A DNA stretch of 64,000 bases from the NCBI RefSeq assembly GCF_016772275.1, contig NZ_CP065425.1:486001-550000 (forward strand). The letters run 5' to 3'. Source of the stretch: Heyndrickxia vini (lineage in GTDB: Bacteria; Bacillota; Bacilli; Bacillales; Bacillaceae_C). Positions within the stretch are counted from its first letter, which is position 1, and each line of letters starts with the position of its first letter. Shown in pieces: positions 24,801-33,095 of the stretch. The position numbers and the translations under genes are program-made. The notes under the pieces are model-generated. The model had not been told where the DNA came from, did no database searches, and saw only the letters and a program-made list of their open reading frames with translations.

Positions 24801-25094
24801 TTGCTTGTACTTGCTAGTATCGTTCTTCCAATTACGATGTATATTCTGCAACACTATTGGAATATACTTCGTAAAATTTTTAATTGGATTGCGTTTCTTT
24901 CTTTTCTCATATTCGGAAATATTTCTTCCCTTTCTATCCTTGGTATTATTGAAAATAAAACCGTATTCATGACGACTATCCATGCTGTGTTTTTAAACCC
25001 ATCATTTTTAATGACTGGAGGTTATATTGGGATTTACATACTTTATCAACTATTGATGATACGTAAACAAGGAGGGGTTATTTCAGGACCTTAG
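24801..25094 (+). CDS. Small membrane protein, about 97 aa, unknown
   Basis: Three hydrophobic helices (about residues 1-18, 26-50, 68-88) and a short basic tail. The ribosome site AAGGAGATG is at 24778-24785. TTG 24801 is the first usual start but lies 15 bases from it, while a CTG at 24792 is better spaced; the start is therefore open. It follows the DUF2383 gene and may be coupled to it. Family not recognised. Confidence 0.55.
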   Translation: MLVLASIVLPITMYILQHYWNILRKIFNWIAFLSFLIFGNISSLSILGIIENKTVFMTTIHAVFLNPSFLMTGGYIGIYILYQLLMIRKQGGVISGP

Positions 25095-25238
25095 TACGCC
25101 TTGGATGTCGCCATGAGTGGGGAATTGCTGATTATGTGGATTCAATATGTTCCTTCGATTTTTGAACGAAATAAAAGGAAGGGTTTCTTTTCTTCTTGTC
25201 GAATAATGGATTAAGAATACTTTTAAAAGGAGCTCTTC

Positions 25239-25319
25239 ATGAACAAATGGATCATAATTAGTGAACACTTCTGCTGGAATAGTAGAACCTTTTGTAAATG
25301 GGGTGAGGTGATTTCTTGA
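25239..25319 (+). CDS. Possible 26-codon leader peptide coupled to the next gene
   Basis: AAAAGGAGCTC precedes ATG 25239. The 26-codon frame (MNKWIIISEHFCWNS and on) ends in TGA at 25317-25319, overlapping the TTG start of the next gene at 25316 (TTGA). Strong ribosome site plus overlap suggests a translated leader, but the peptide matches nothing I know. The stretch 25095-25238 holds nothing else I can name. Confidence 0.3.
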   Translation: MNKWIIISEHFCWNSRTFCKWGEVIS

Positions 25320-25768
25320 ATTTTTATATAAGAGTGCTCGTCACCATAATTTTTGTATTGGTCGTGATTGGGGTTGCCTTTTTGTGGGGATTTATCGCTA
25401 AGAAATTTGAGAAAAGGTATAATACATTCATTCAAACGAAGAAAGGGAAAATGATTATCATCTTAGGAGCGTGCTTACTCCAATTGGCGCTAGTGATCAT
25501 ATTTTCTTTTCAATTTAGGTCCTTTTTTATAGATACGTTATTTGTATTTAGCTTCGTTTTATCCGGAATTGCCTGGTTATACTCCTATTTTCGAACCTAT
25601 TCGGTGAATCAGCAAAAGGTTATTAATAAGCAATACGGCGGAGATTATAGTGTGGGTGAAATAAGAGTTTTTAAGCTGGCTCTTAATCCCCTTTTGATAG
25701 GAATCTATTCTTTCTCAATCATTGGGATTGCAGTAAGCTTTCTATATTATCTTCCTTACTTTTTTTAA
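25316..25768 (+). CDS. Four-helix membrane protein, 150 aa, unknown
   Basis: TTG start behind GGGTGAGGTGA. Four hydrophobic segments (about residues 5-27, 45-66, 70-90, 122-146) with a cytoplasmic basic loop (KKFEKRYNTFIQTKKGK) and a polar stretch, VNQQKVINKQYGGDYSVGE, between helices 3 and 4. No known motif. It may be co-translated with the short frame at 25239. Confidence 0.6.
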   Translation: MNFYIRVLVTIIFVLVVIGVAFLWGFIAKKFEKRYNTFIQTKKGKMIIILGACLLQLALVIIFSFQFRSFFIDTLFVFSFVLSGIAWLYSYFRTYSVNQQKVINKQYGGDYSVGEIRVFKLALNPLLIGIYSFSIIGIAVSFLYYLPYFF

Positions 25769-25788
25769 TAGTTTTATTTAATATCATC

Positions 25789-25816
25789 AATAAGGACCCC
25801 GTTTGGAGTCCTTATT
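25789..25816. terminator. Hairpin between convergent genes
   Basis: AATAAGGAC / GTCCTTATT, a 9-bp stem with a 10-base loop. There is only a weak T tract on either side; a bidirectional terminator for 25316-25768 (+) and 25821-25949 (-) is likely. Confidence 0.55.
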
Positions 25817-25820
25817 ATCA

Positions 25821-25949
25821 CTACATTTGTTTTTCAATGCTATATTTTTTATCAATTTTTATTTCTATTTTTTCTATTGCCTTCCGATCTTTAATAATGT
25901 CTAATCTATTTTTATTTACTAGATCTTTTAATGTAATATTTTTTCTCAT
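25821..25949 (-). CDS. FbpB-family small basic protein, 42 aa
   Basis: On the minus strand GAAAGGAAG precedes ATG 25949. The 42-residue product (MRKNITLKDLVNKNRLDIIK, then DRKAIEKIEIKIDKK) follows the FbpB pattern: basic start, a LxDLVxxNxxxIxxDxxAxxxIExxI/L core, basic end. FbpB family proteins in Bacillus act with the small RNA FsrA in the iron-sparing response, under Fur. No clear Fur box is seen upstream; only a TATAATATTATA palindrome. It is too small for standard gene length cut-offs. Confidence 0.7.
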   Translation of the reverse strand: MRKNITLKDLVNKNRLDIIKDRKAIEKIEIKIDKKYSIEKQM

Positions 25950-26050
25950 AACTTACACTTCCTTTCGTATAATATTATACCCCAAAATTAACGGGTTAAA
26001 ATTAAAATAGTATGAATATTTGGTGAAGTATTCATTAAATAAGGTTATTT

Positions 26051-27070
26051 TTATATAAATTTGTCTGAAGCTAAGTGATCTCTGTCGACTGTTTCCGGGG
26101 GACGTTCCATCCAATTATTGTCTATCATGATATTCATTCCATCCTCTACAAAAAGACTAACGTCAATTAAAAAACGAGAGTACATCGTTGCTAGATCCTT
26201 TCTGCCGTTCACGGAAATTGAATTTGCATAAGATCGTACCTTCATAGAAAACATATCTATTTTATGGAATACCATCAATTTATCCGAAAATGGTGAATAT
26301 GTCGTTGTGCTTACTAGATGATCCAACAAAGAAGGGGAAGGTAAATGATCTTTATGTAATTTTTTCGAGCAATTTTCTATATGTCTATTTGTTATGTTCC
26401 GACCTTTTATAAAAAAGTCTTTTACTTTCTCGCTTTTAGCTATTTGACTAAATCCAATAAGAAGCGCTTTACTTGTAACATCATTTTCAATGTTATCAAA
26501 CAGATGTGCAATCTCTAAACAATGAAGATTTCTTACATCTCCCAAAAATCCGTTTAAATAATTGTGCTCCTTTATAAATTTAACTTTTTTCGGAGCAGGG
26601 ATGGTTGGAGCTTTTATTAGCAACCCTTTCATATTAAGCACATTATTTACTTCAATTAAAAGGTTTTTAGTAGAGTTAAGACAGTACGAAAAGAATTCTC
26701 TAACATCCTGTCTAATGACGATTGGAACAGCAATAGAGTAAAGGCTGAGCCCTGCTTTTCCGGTATATTTCAAGTAGTAAAGATAGAATTCATCAGAAAA
26801 TAGCCGTGGAGCACTTAAATTCACATCTTCTTTACCAAACCCTATTGGTATTGGAAATTCTTCTTGAAGAAATATTTTTTCAATTTCTTTAACCATTGAC
26901 TCACTTAGATGTAATGCATCAGTCAACACCTTTTTTATATCACTATCATCCGTATGTAGAAGGTAGTAAGTTAAGACCTGTATAGACATGGAATTACCCA
27001 TATATGTGGCCCATAATTTTCCCATTTCTGCGGCGGATAATTTTTCATTTAAAGATTTCTCTTTTCCCAT
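26051..27070 (-). CDS. DUF3231 family protein
   Basis: 339 residues built from two similar halves (about 1-165 and 175-335), each beginning with a helix of the type LSAAEMGKLWATYMGNSMS or LNGFLGDVRNLHCLEIAHLFDNI. These are ferritin-like four-helix bundles, and this is the DUF3231 family found in spore-forming Bacillales. Some relatives are linked to spore coat or germination, but the function is not established. AAAATAGCAGGAGTTGT precedes the ATG. It is a single gene. Confidence 0.8.
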   Translation of the reverse strand: MGKEKSLNEKLSAAEMGKLWATYMGNSMSIQVLTYYLLHTDDSDIKKVLTDALHLSESMVKEIEKIFLQEEFPIPIGFGKEDVNLSAPRLFSDEFYLYYLKYTGKAGLSLYSIAVPIVIRQDVREFFSYCLNSTKNLLIEVNNVLNMKGLLIKAPTIPAPKKVKFIKEHNYLNGFLGDVRNLHCLEIAHLFDNIENDVTSKALLIGFSQIAKSEKVKDFFIKGRNITNRHIENCSKKLHKDHLPSPSLLDHLVSTTTYSPFSDKLMVFHKIDMFSMKVRSYANSISVNGRKDLATMYSRFLIDVSLFVEDGMNIMIDNNWMERPPETVDRDHLASDKFI

Positions 27071-27296
27071 AAATACACAACTCCTGCTATTTTTTTCTGT
27101 AAAATTACAAATTAAATAATGCGAAATGAAAGAGATAAAAGTTAATCTTGTTGGAACGGTTCTTTTTTATTAGTTTCCAATCAGTGATGATACATACGGT
27201 TTTTATTTAAAAAATGTATAAGGTTGGACCAATTCCTACATGCAGCCAATTTATTAAATCATGTATACTATTTAAAAAAGTAAAAGGAGAAAATAT

Positions 27297-28067
27297 ATGG
27301 AAAACCTACAAGAATACGATGATCCAATTTTATACGATAAAGAAAATGACCCATACACATCGGATATTCCATTTCTATTGAAATGGGCGAAAAAAACGGA
27401 AGGAACGATTATCGATGTAGCTTGTGGTACAGGAAGAGCGACGATTCCTTTAGCAAAGAACGGGCACAAACTTATCGGTGTCGATGTACATAACGGAATG
27501 CTAGCGGAAGCGAAAAGGAAAACGGCCGAGCATGATCTACCAATTGAATGGGTCGAACAAGATTGCACAACACTTAGCTTAAATGTAAAGAGTAATCTCA
27601 TTTTTACTGTTGGAAATTCATTTCAACACTTCCTGACAAATGAAGCTCAAGATGCGTTATTAAATTCGGTAAATCAACACTTGAATATGAATGGAATCTT
27701 TATATTCGGCACAAGGTTTCCAAGCACAGAAGAATTATTGCAACCAAGTAATGAGGAGTATTGGAAAACGTATATTGACGAAGATAGCCAGCATAAAGTA
27801 GATGTGTACACAATTTGTCACTATGATTCTCTTAATCAAGTACAACATTACACGACGATACGAAAATTTCTAAATGATGCTGAGGAAATTGTGGATGAAA
27901 AGAAAACAAACATCAGCTTGCGATATGTCTTTCCGAAAGAAATGGAACGATTGCTGGAAGGGCATGGATTTGAAATTAAACATCTTTATAAAAATTGGAA
28001 TGAGGAACCGATAACGAATGACAGTTATGAAATGGTGTATGTCTGTAAAAAAATTCAGGAAAAGTAG
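27297..28067 (+). CDS. Class I SAM-dependent methyltransferase
   Basis: 256 residues with a Rossmann-type SAM site: IIDVACGTGRATIPLAKNGHKLIGVDVHNGML (about residues 38-70, motif I and the acidic end of strand 2) and EWVEQDCTTLSL (motif II). The protein opens with a helical region and ends KHLYKNWNEEP then YEMVYVCKK. The acceptor is unknown. AAAAGGAGA precedes the ATG, and a NUDIX gene starts 12 bp after the stop, so the pair is likely co-transcribed. Confidence 0.88.
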   Translation: MENLQEYDDPILYDKENDPYTSDIPFLLKWAKKTEGTIIDVACGTGRATIPLAKNGHKLIGVDVHNGMLAEAKRKTAEHDLPIEWVEQDCTTLSLNVKSNLIFTVGNSFQHFLTNEAQDALLNSVNQHLNMNGIFIFGTRFPSTEELLQPSNEEYWKTYIDEDSQHKVDVYTICHYDSLNQVQHYTTIRKFLNDAEEIVDEKKTNISLRYVFPKEMERLLEGHGFEIKHLYKNWNEEPITNDSYEMVYVCKKIQEK

Positions 28068-28079
28068 GAGGGATATTGT

Positions 28080-28517
28080 ATGAGGAAAGGAATTATTCGC
28101 CCATTGGTGATCTGCATTTTTCATAATAAGGGCTCTATCCTTGTTGCCAAAGGAATGGATCCTAAGTCTGGGGGAATTTATTATCGTCCAATTGGAGGGG
28201 GAATTGAATACGGGGAAAGAAGTGTGGATGCGTTAGTAAGGGAAGTAAAAGAAGAAATTAGTGCGGAAATTAATCGAATTCGCTACTTAGGAACGGTAGA
28301 AAACATTTTTACATTTAATGGTGAACTCGGACATGAAATTGTTCAAGTTTATGATGTGGCATTCGTTGATCAATCATTCTATAGTATATCGAAGTTTACC
28401 GGGATCGAGGATAACGGGGTGGAGTTTGAAATAATGTGGAAGTCGATTGAGGATTTTCAGAGAGGGAAATTCAGACTAGTTCCGGAAGAACTTCTAGATC
28501 TTATCGAAAAAATATAA
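28080..28517 (+). CDS. NUDIX hydrolase
   Basis: 145 residues. The Nudix box is GGIEYGERSVDALVREVKEEISAEI (residues about 39-64), with the REVKEE metal-binding core intact and Ser at the place of the usual Gly. Such enzymes cleave nucleoside diphosphates linked to another group; the substrate is unknown. AGGAGGGA precedes the ATG. It probably shares a transcript with the methyltransferase. Confidence 0.88.
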   Translation: MRKGIIRPLVICIFHNKGSILVAKGMDPKSGGIYYRPIGGGIEYGERSVDALVREVKEEISAEINRIRYLGTVENIFTFNGELGHEIVQVYDVAFVDQSFYSISKFTGIEDNGVEFEIMWKSIEDFQRGKFRLVPEELLDLIEKI

Positions 28518-28594
28518 GATTATTCATTCAACTATTTACGAACAAACATTCGCTGTGGTAAAATGTTTTTATAAATAATACGGAGGATTTTTAT

Positions 28595-29074
28595 ATGAAA
28601 ACAGGCTATGAAGTAGAATTGCAATTTTATAAGTCGGAATATTTTGATTTGATGAAAGACTATCATTTGCCGGAGGACCAAGCCCGTTTTACAGCATTAC
28701 CAGCAGACGCATTGGAAGTTACACATGAAAAACAACCAGTAGTGATAATTAGTAATGGTATAGTAGTTGGATTTTTTGTGCTACATACTAGCTCTCGAGT
28801 GAAAGAATATACCGATAATCCACATGCTGTGCTGTTAACTGCATTTTCGGTCAATCATTCCCATCAAGGCAAAGGCTATGCAGGGAGGGGATTAGAGCAG
28901 TTAACTGCATTTGCGCGAAAAGAATTCCCCGAATGCAATGAGATTGTTCTATCTGTCAACAAACTAAATATTCCAGCACAAAAGGTGTATGAAAAAGTTG
29001 GTTATCGGGATACAGGACGAAGAAGGTCTGGAACAATGGGAGAGCAGTTTATTTATAGTTTCCTATTAGAATAA
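28595..29074 (+). CDS. GNAT-family N-acetyltransferase
   Basis: 159 residues. The acetyl-CoA loop is NHSHQGKGYAGRGLEQL (about residues 87-103), motif B is SVNKLNIPAQKVYEKVGYRDTG. The middle strand is AVLLTAFSV. Substrate unknown. CGGAGGAT precedes the ATG; a VOC gene starts 14 bp after the stop. Confidence 0.87.
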   Translation: MKTGYEVELQFYKSEYFDLMKDYHLPEDQARFTALPADALEVTHEKQPVVIISNGIVVGFFVLHTSSRVKEYTDNPHAVLLTAFSVNHSHQGKGYAGRGLEQLTAFARKEFPECNEIVLSVNKLNIPAQKVYEKVGYRDTGRRRSGTMGEQFIYSFLLE

Positions 29075-29088
29075 TAAAGGGATGATTC

Positions 29089-29481
29089 ATGTTGTTTTAT
29101 GAAATGACGGTTCAAATTCGTGTACCTGATATGAAGGAAGGACAAAAATGGTATGAAACCCTTTTGAATAGAAAGCCGGATTTCATTCCTCATGAAGGTT
29201 TTGCGGAATGGGAACTGATCCCTGGGTGCTGGCTGCAAGTGGCTGAAGGTACACCTTCAAATGGAAGCGGTCCAATCCGGTTAGGGGTTGTGGATATAGA
29301 AGAAACGCGGGAAAGAGTTGTAAGGGAGTTAAAGGTTGAGCAATTTGAGCTTTGTTCAAGAGAAGACGTCCCTGTTAGATGGGGAACCTTTTCCGATCCC
29401 TGGGGAAATCGATTAGGTTTATTTGAGTATGTTAGCGAAGATGATAAAAATGAGCGGACCGAGTCGGTTCTTAAGAAATAA
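29089..29481 (+). CDS. VOC (glyoxalase/bleomycin resistance) family protein
   Basis: 130 residues with the paired beta-alpha-beta-beta-beta modules of the VOC fold: VRIPDMKEGQKWYE-type start (VQIRVPDMKEGQKWYETLL) and the end FSDPWGNRLGLFEY. The His/Glu metal ligands are not all evident, so it may bind a ligand rather than catalyse. AAAGGGATGA precedes the ATG. It is the last gene of a short run with the GNAT gene. Confidence 0.8.
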   Translation: MLFYEMTVQIRVPDMKEGQKWYETLLNRKPDFIPHEGFAEWELIPGCWLQVAEGTPSNGSGPIRLGVVDIEETRERVVRELKVEQFELCSREDVPVRWGTFSDPWGNRLGLFEYVSEDDKNERTESVLKK

Positions 29482-29527
29482 AGTAGAGTGAATAACCAAA
29501 AGAGGGTGCAAGTTCCTCTCTATGTTA

Positions 29528-29998
29528 TTAGAAGTAGTCCCTGATGATTAAATCGGAGTTAACAGGTTTCAATCCTAGTTCTCTCGACCAAATTGATAAT
29601 TGTCCAATATGGTGAATCTCATGTGAGATTAAATGCCTAATGATTTTTCCGTATGCAAAAGTAAGAACCACACCATCTTTTCTAGTAATCTCAAGAATCC
29701 TTTCGTCCTGTTCTTTTGACCATGAATGAATAAACTTTTGAGTAATTGGCCTAGTAAACTGAGAAAATTCTTTTACTGAATCCAGATTTGCCATGTTTGC
29801 AAAATCGTAATGAACAACTTGTCTGCCCTTCATTTGGTTAACCCATAATTGTTCGCAATCAATGACATGGAATAATGTTTTCAAAATACTGCCCATACCA
29901 CCAACGCGATTTTTAATAAGATCATCTATAGATAGCTCTTCACACCACGTAAACCACTCATCTCGAACCTGCCAATTATAATAGAACATATCAATCAT
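29528..29998 (-). CDS. DinB family protein
   Basis: 156 residues of the DinB/YfiT four-helix fold. Metal-binding histidines are in TLFHVIDCEQLW and SHEIHHIGQLS, the standard spacing for the family. YfiT-like members are metal hydrolases or thiol S-transferases using bacillithiol; which applies here cannot be told. ATG 29998 follows AGGTGTG; an earlier in-frame TTG at 30016 lies before that site. It is convergent with the VOC gene and divergent from the DJ-1 gene. Confidence 0.85.
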   Translation of the reverse strand: MIDMFYYNWQVRDEWFTWCEELSIDDLIKNRVGGMGSILKTLFHVIDCEQLWVNQMKGRQVVHYDFANMANLDSVKEFSQFTRPITQKFIHSWSKEQDERILEITRKDGVVLTFAYGKIIRHLISHEIHHIGQLSIWSRELGLKPVNSDLIIRDYF

Positions 29999-30094
29999 AT
30001 TTTTCACACCTATCAAATAGAGTTTTTGTTTGTTTTATATTTAAAATTTTACCATAATTAAGAAACCATTTTTTTTATAGAAAGGAAACAAAAG

Positions 30095-30661
30095 ATGAAA
30101 AACATTCTATTCCTTGCCTATCCGCAGTACGCTGATTTTGAAATTGCCCACACGCTTTTTTTCTTAAAAAAAGTGGGAAAGGCAAACGTAACAACGGTAA
30201 CGATTGATGGGAAACCTGTTGAAAGTATAGCTGGGCTACTCACAATGCCTCAGCGAGGATTATCCGAAGTTAATGTTGGTGAGTACGATCTAGTTCTAAT
30301 TTCCGGTGGGGATGGGGTCCACACAATTATTAATGAATCCGTTCTCCACACATTTTTGCAAAGTGCTTATTCGAAGGAAATTCCTATTGCGGCTATCTGC
30401 GCCTCCGCTACATTACTTGGAAAGTCAGGTTTACTTAAAGGAAAAAGGTTTACATGCAACCCAAATACATATGAAGTATTTAAGGATGTGTTCCAAGGTG
30501 CTAATTATACAGGTGAAAACATTGAGGTTGAAACCAATCTTATAACTGCGAAAGGAACTGCTTTTCCTGAATTCAATGTTGCAGTGGGGGACCTATTAAA
30601 TATATGGAAAGATAGTACACAAGAAAATTGGGCGCTGCAGTTTTGTAGAGGCAATATTTGA
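30095..30661 (+). CDS. DJ-1/PfpI family protein
   Basis: 188 residues. The flavodoxin-like core opens NILFLAYPQYADFEIA and contains DLVLISGGDGVHTI; the nucleophile elbow is Cys102 in IAAICASATLLGKSGLLKG, followed by KRFTCNP. These are typical of the DJ-1/PfpI superfamily (amidase-like, deglycase or chaperone). The exact activity is unknown. GAAAGGAAAC precedes the ATG. About 290 bases downstream contain no gene I can support. Confidence 0.87.
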   Translation: MKNILFLAYPQYADFEIAHTLFFLKKVGKANVTTVTIDGKPVESIAGLLTMPQRGLSEVNVGEYDLVLISGGDGVHTIINESVLHTFLQSAYSKEIPIAAICASATLLGKSGLLKGKRFTCNPNTYEVFKDVFQGANYTGENIEVETNLITAKGTAFPEFNVAVGDLLNIWKDSTQENWALQFCRGNI

Positions 30662-30948
30662 CTCTTTGGACAGACGCATTGCAAAAATGATTTTATTGAT
30701 ACGATCATGATTGGATTCGCTGCAATAGACCGCAGTCCAACTTCATGGAGTGACCGTGATTCTTCAGGAATTAAAATTATTATGGTATGTATTAGTCAGA
30801 TAGAAAGCCATTCCGAGACTTTATCTCGAACAACTAAAAAAAATCGATGTTCTAAACTTGAAAAAATTTTTTTCATTTGCTTTCTTTTTATTTCAAACTA
30901 ATTACGCTATTCTTATTAAGCACTACAATCTGAAGGAGGAATGGCAAA

Positions 30949-31668
30949 GTGAAAATTTCTAAACATGTTGAAATGGTGGAACTAGATATCGAAGGCTTTT
31001 TGCTAAATCCAACCCTACTATGGGATGATGAAAAAGCGATATTGGTGGATACAGGAATGCCTGGTCAACTTGAAGCAATCAAATCAGCAATGAATAAAAT
31101 TGGCGTTCCTTTTGAGAATTTACAGGCAGTTATTTTAACACATCAGGATATCGATCATATTGGCAGCCTTCCAGAAATTCTTCAGGCACAAGACGAAAGA
31201 ATTGAAGTATATGCACATGAACTAGATAAACCTTATATTGAAGGCACGAAACACATGATGAAAGCAGATCCGAATAAAATTAGTAAAGAAGTTTGGGATA
31301 CACTACCTCAACCGATGCAAGCATTATACATGAATCCGCCAAAAGCAAAAGTGGATCATACACTTGAAGACGGTCAGGTACTCCCTTACTTCGGTGGCAT
31401 CGAAGTGATTTTTACACCGGGCCATACACCAGGACATATTAGCTTGTATGTAAAAGAAAGCAAAACCCTTATTGTTGGTGACGCGATGGTAATAAGTAAT
31501 GGTGCATTGCATGGACCCGTTCCTCGGAACACACCGGATATGGAAACCGCATTACAATCACTAGAAAAGTTTCTTCCATTCGATATTGAAAACGTGATTT
31601 GCTATCATGGTGGTTTTTTAAGTGGAAATATACATGAACAAATAAAACAACTTGTTCGGAATAACTAA
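30949..31668 (+). CDS. MBL-fold metallo-hydrolase
   Basis: 239 residues, GTG start behind AAGGAGGAA. Metal ligands: THQDIDHIG (the variant HxDxDH, in which the second His of HxHxDH is Asp), FTPGHTPGH, GDAMV and YHGG. The variant motif is seen in a common Bacillus branch of the family. Hydrolysis of a thioester, lactone or similar bond is expected; no substrate can be named. A terminator follows directly. Confidence 0.88.
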   Translation: MKISKHVEMVELDIEGFLLNPTLLWDDEKAILVDTGMPGQLEAIKSAMNKIGVPFENLQAVILTHQDIDHIGSLPEILQAQDERIEVYAHELDKPYIEGTKHMMKADPNKISKEVWDTLPQPMQALYMNPPKAKVDHTLEDGQVLPYFGGIEVIFTPGHTPGHISLYVKESKTLIVGDAMVISNGALHGPVPRNTPDMETALQSLEKFLPFDIENVICYHGGFLSGNIHEQIKQLVRNN

Positions 31669-31674
31669 AAATGT

Positions 31675-31706
31675 AAGTGGTGGCTTTACGGTCATCACTT
31701 TTTTTA
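31675..31706 (+). terminator. Rho-independent terminator
   Basis: AAGTGGTG / CATCACTT stem with a ten-base loop, then seven T. Confidence 0.85.
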
Positions 31707-31781
31707 TAAAATAGAGAAGGATGGACACCAACTTTATAGAAATTTCTTAATGTAGTCATATTTAGAAGGGGGAATGTAACA

Positions 31782-32258
31782 GTGACAAATCAAACTTGGC
31801 AAAATAAGACGGTTAAAATCCTTGACGAGCTTTTGTTAGTAGGATTTCGAGTTTTATGTTCTGGGGATCAGTACACAAATGAAATCTCAAAAACCTCATT
31901 GCGATTAAATACACGGATGAGTGAAATTAAACATGTGATCAATCCATCGCAACAAGTAGGCGCATTTGTTGTTGAAAACAGTTCTGATGATGAAGATGGC
32001 TATTGGATATGTTTTGAAGTATCTAAGTACGAAGATATACCTAACGATATGGTCACATTAACGATTCCATCTCAAAAATATGCTGTTTTAAGACATAGAG
32101 GCTCAAATGTTGAGATTATGAATGCCTACCAGGATCTACATTTGTGGATGAAAGAAAACAACTACAGAAGACAAAAAGAAAAATGGCATATAGAAAGATT
32201 CTATAATTGGATTGATCCGAAAAATGTGGATGTAGAGTTATTTGATACGATTCATTAA
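31782..32258 (+). CDS. GyrI-like / AraC effector-binding domain protein
   Basis: 158 residues forming a single GyrI-like (SOUL/BmrR effector-type) domain without a DNA-binding part. Visible blocks: LVGFRVLCSGDQYTN, GYWICFEVS, IPSQKYAVLRHRGSNVEIMNAYQDLHLWM and the end FYNWIDP, then VELFDTIH. Such stand-alone domains bind hydrophobic or cationic ligands. GTG start after AGAAGGGGGA. The nucleotidyltransferase gene starts 37 bases after the stop. Confidence 0.8.
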   Translation: MTNQTWQNKTVKILDELLLVGFRVLCSGDQYTNEISKTSLRLNTRMSEIKHVINPSQQVGAFVVENSSDDEDGYWICFEVSKYEDIPNDMVTLTIPSQKYAVLRHRGSNVEIMNAYQDLHLWMKENNYRRQKEKWHIERFYNWIDPKNVDVELFDTIH

Positions 32259-32295
32259 AAATAACTCTGATCGACTAAGGGAGAAGGAGCAGAAA

Positions 32296-33042
32296 ATGTC
32301 AGTCGAAAAGTTTCTGGAAAAGGTTTGTTCATTATTTAATCATCAATTAAGTCCAAATTTAGTCGGAGTTTACCTGCACGGTTCTTTAGCAATGGGCTGC
32401 TTTCAACCGGAGAAAAGCGATGTGGATGTATTGGTTATCGTGAAAGAGAAATTAAGAACATATCAAAAGATTAATCTTATTCAAGATATTTTAGCATTGG
32501 AAACATATAAACTAGAAATGAGTATTTTATTGGAAAGAGACCTAGCAGATTTTCAATTCCCCACCCCATTTGAACTGCATTATTCACAGATGCATCGAAA
32601 AAGATATTTGCAGGAAAAGGATTATCTATGTGCTAATGGGGTTGATTCAGACTTAGCAGCACATTTGGTTATAACCTATGAACGAGGAATATGTCTGTAT
32701 GGAAAACCGGTTCGCGAAGTATTTCATCCGATTAACCGAAAACATTATATTCAATCGATTTTTAATGATGTGGAGGATGCAGTATCTGAAATTGTTCATC
32801 AACCAGATTACCTTACCCTCAATCTGTGCAGAGTTCTTTATTTTCTATCGGAAGGGATTGTTTCTTCTAAAAAGGAAGGCGGGGAATGGGGAAAGAAAAA
32901 GGTGCAAGATCAGTACAAACCTCTCGTATCACATGCCTTAACTAATTATTTGGGAGAAGGCTCCAAACAAGAGTGGGATCCAATCTTCCTTCAGCAATTT
33001 GCTGCGTATATGCTGAAGGAAATAAGCGGATACAAAGGTTAA
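32296..33042 (+). CDS. Aminoglycoside adenylyltransferase-like nucleotidyltransferase
   Basis: 248 residues. The N-terminal nucleotidyltransferase domain shows YLHGSLAMGCFQPEKSDVDVLVIV, the GS-x-DxD pattern of ANT(9)/AadA-type enzymes. The C-terminal helical domain resembles DUF4111 (NLCRVLYFLSEG, SKKEGGEWGKKKV). It may modify an aminoglycoside or another alcohol with ATP; no drug can be assigned. ATG 32296 follows AAGGAGCAG; an ATG at 32242 would overlap the previous gene and has no ribosome site. Confidence 0.82.
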   Translation: MSVEKFLEKVCSLFNHQLSPNLVGVYLHGSLAMGCFQPEKSDVDVLVIVKEKLRTYQKINLIQDILALETYKLEMSILLERDLADFQFPTPFELHYSQMHRKRYLQEKDYLCANGVDSDLAAHLVITYERGICLYGKPVREVFHPINRKHYIQSIFNDVEDAVSEIVHQPDYLTLNLCRVLYFLSEGIVSSKKEGGEWGKKKVQDQYKPLVSHALTNYLGEGSKQEWDPIFLQQFAAYMLKEISGYKG

Positions 33043-33095
33043 CATTGGATCATCTTGTTTTTATATGTGTTAAATAATATGGCAATAAGCTTCAC

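Noticed and set aside
30707-30901. 64-codon frame between the DJ-1 and metallo-hydrolase genes
   Set aside because: No ribosome site and a product with no recognisable pattern.
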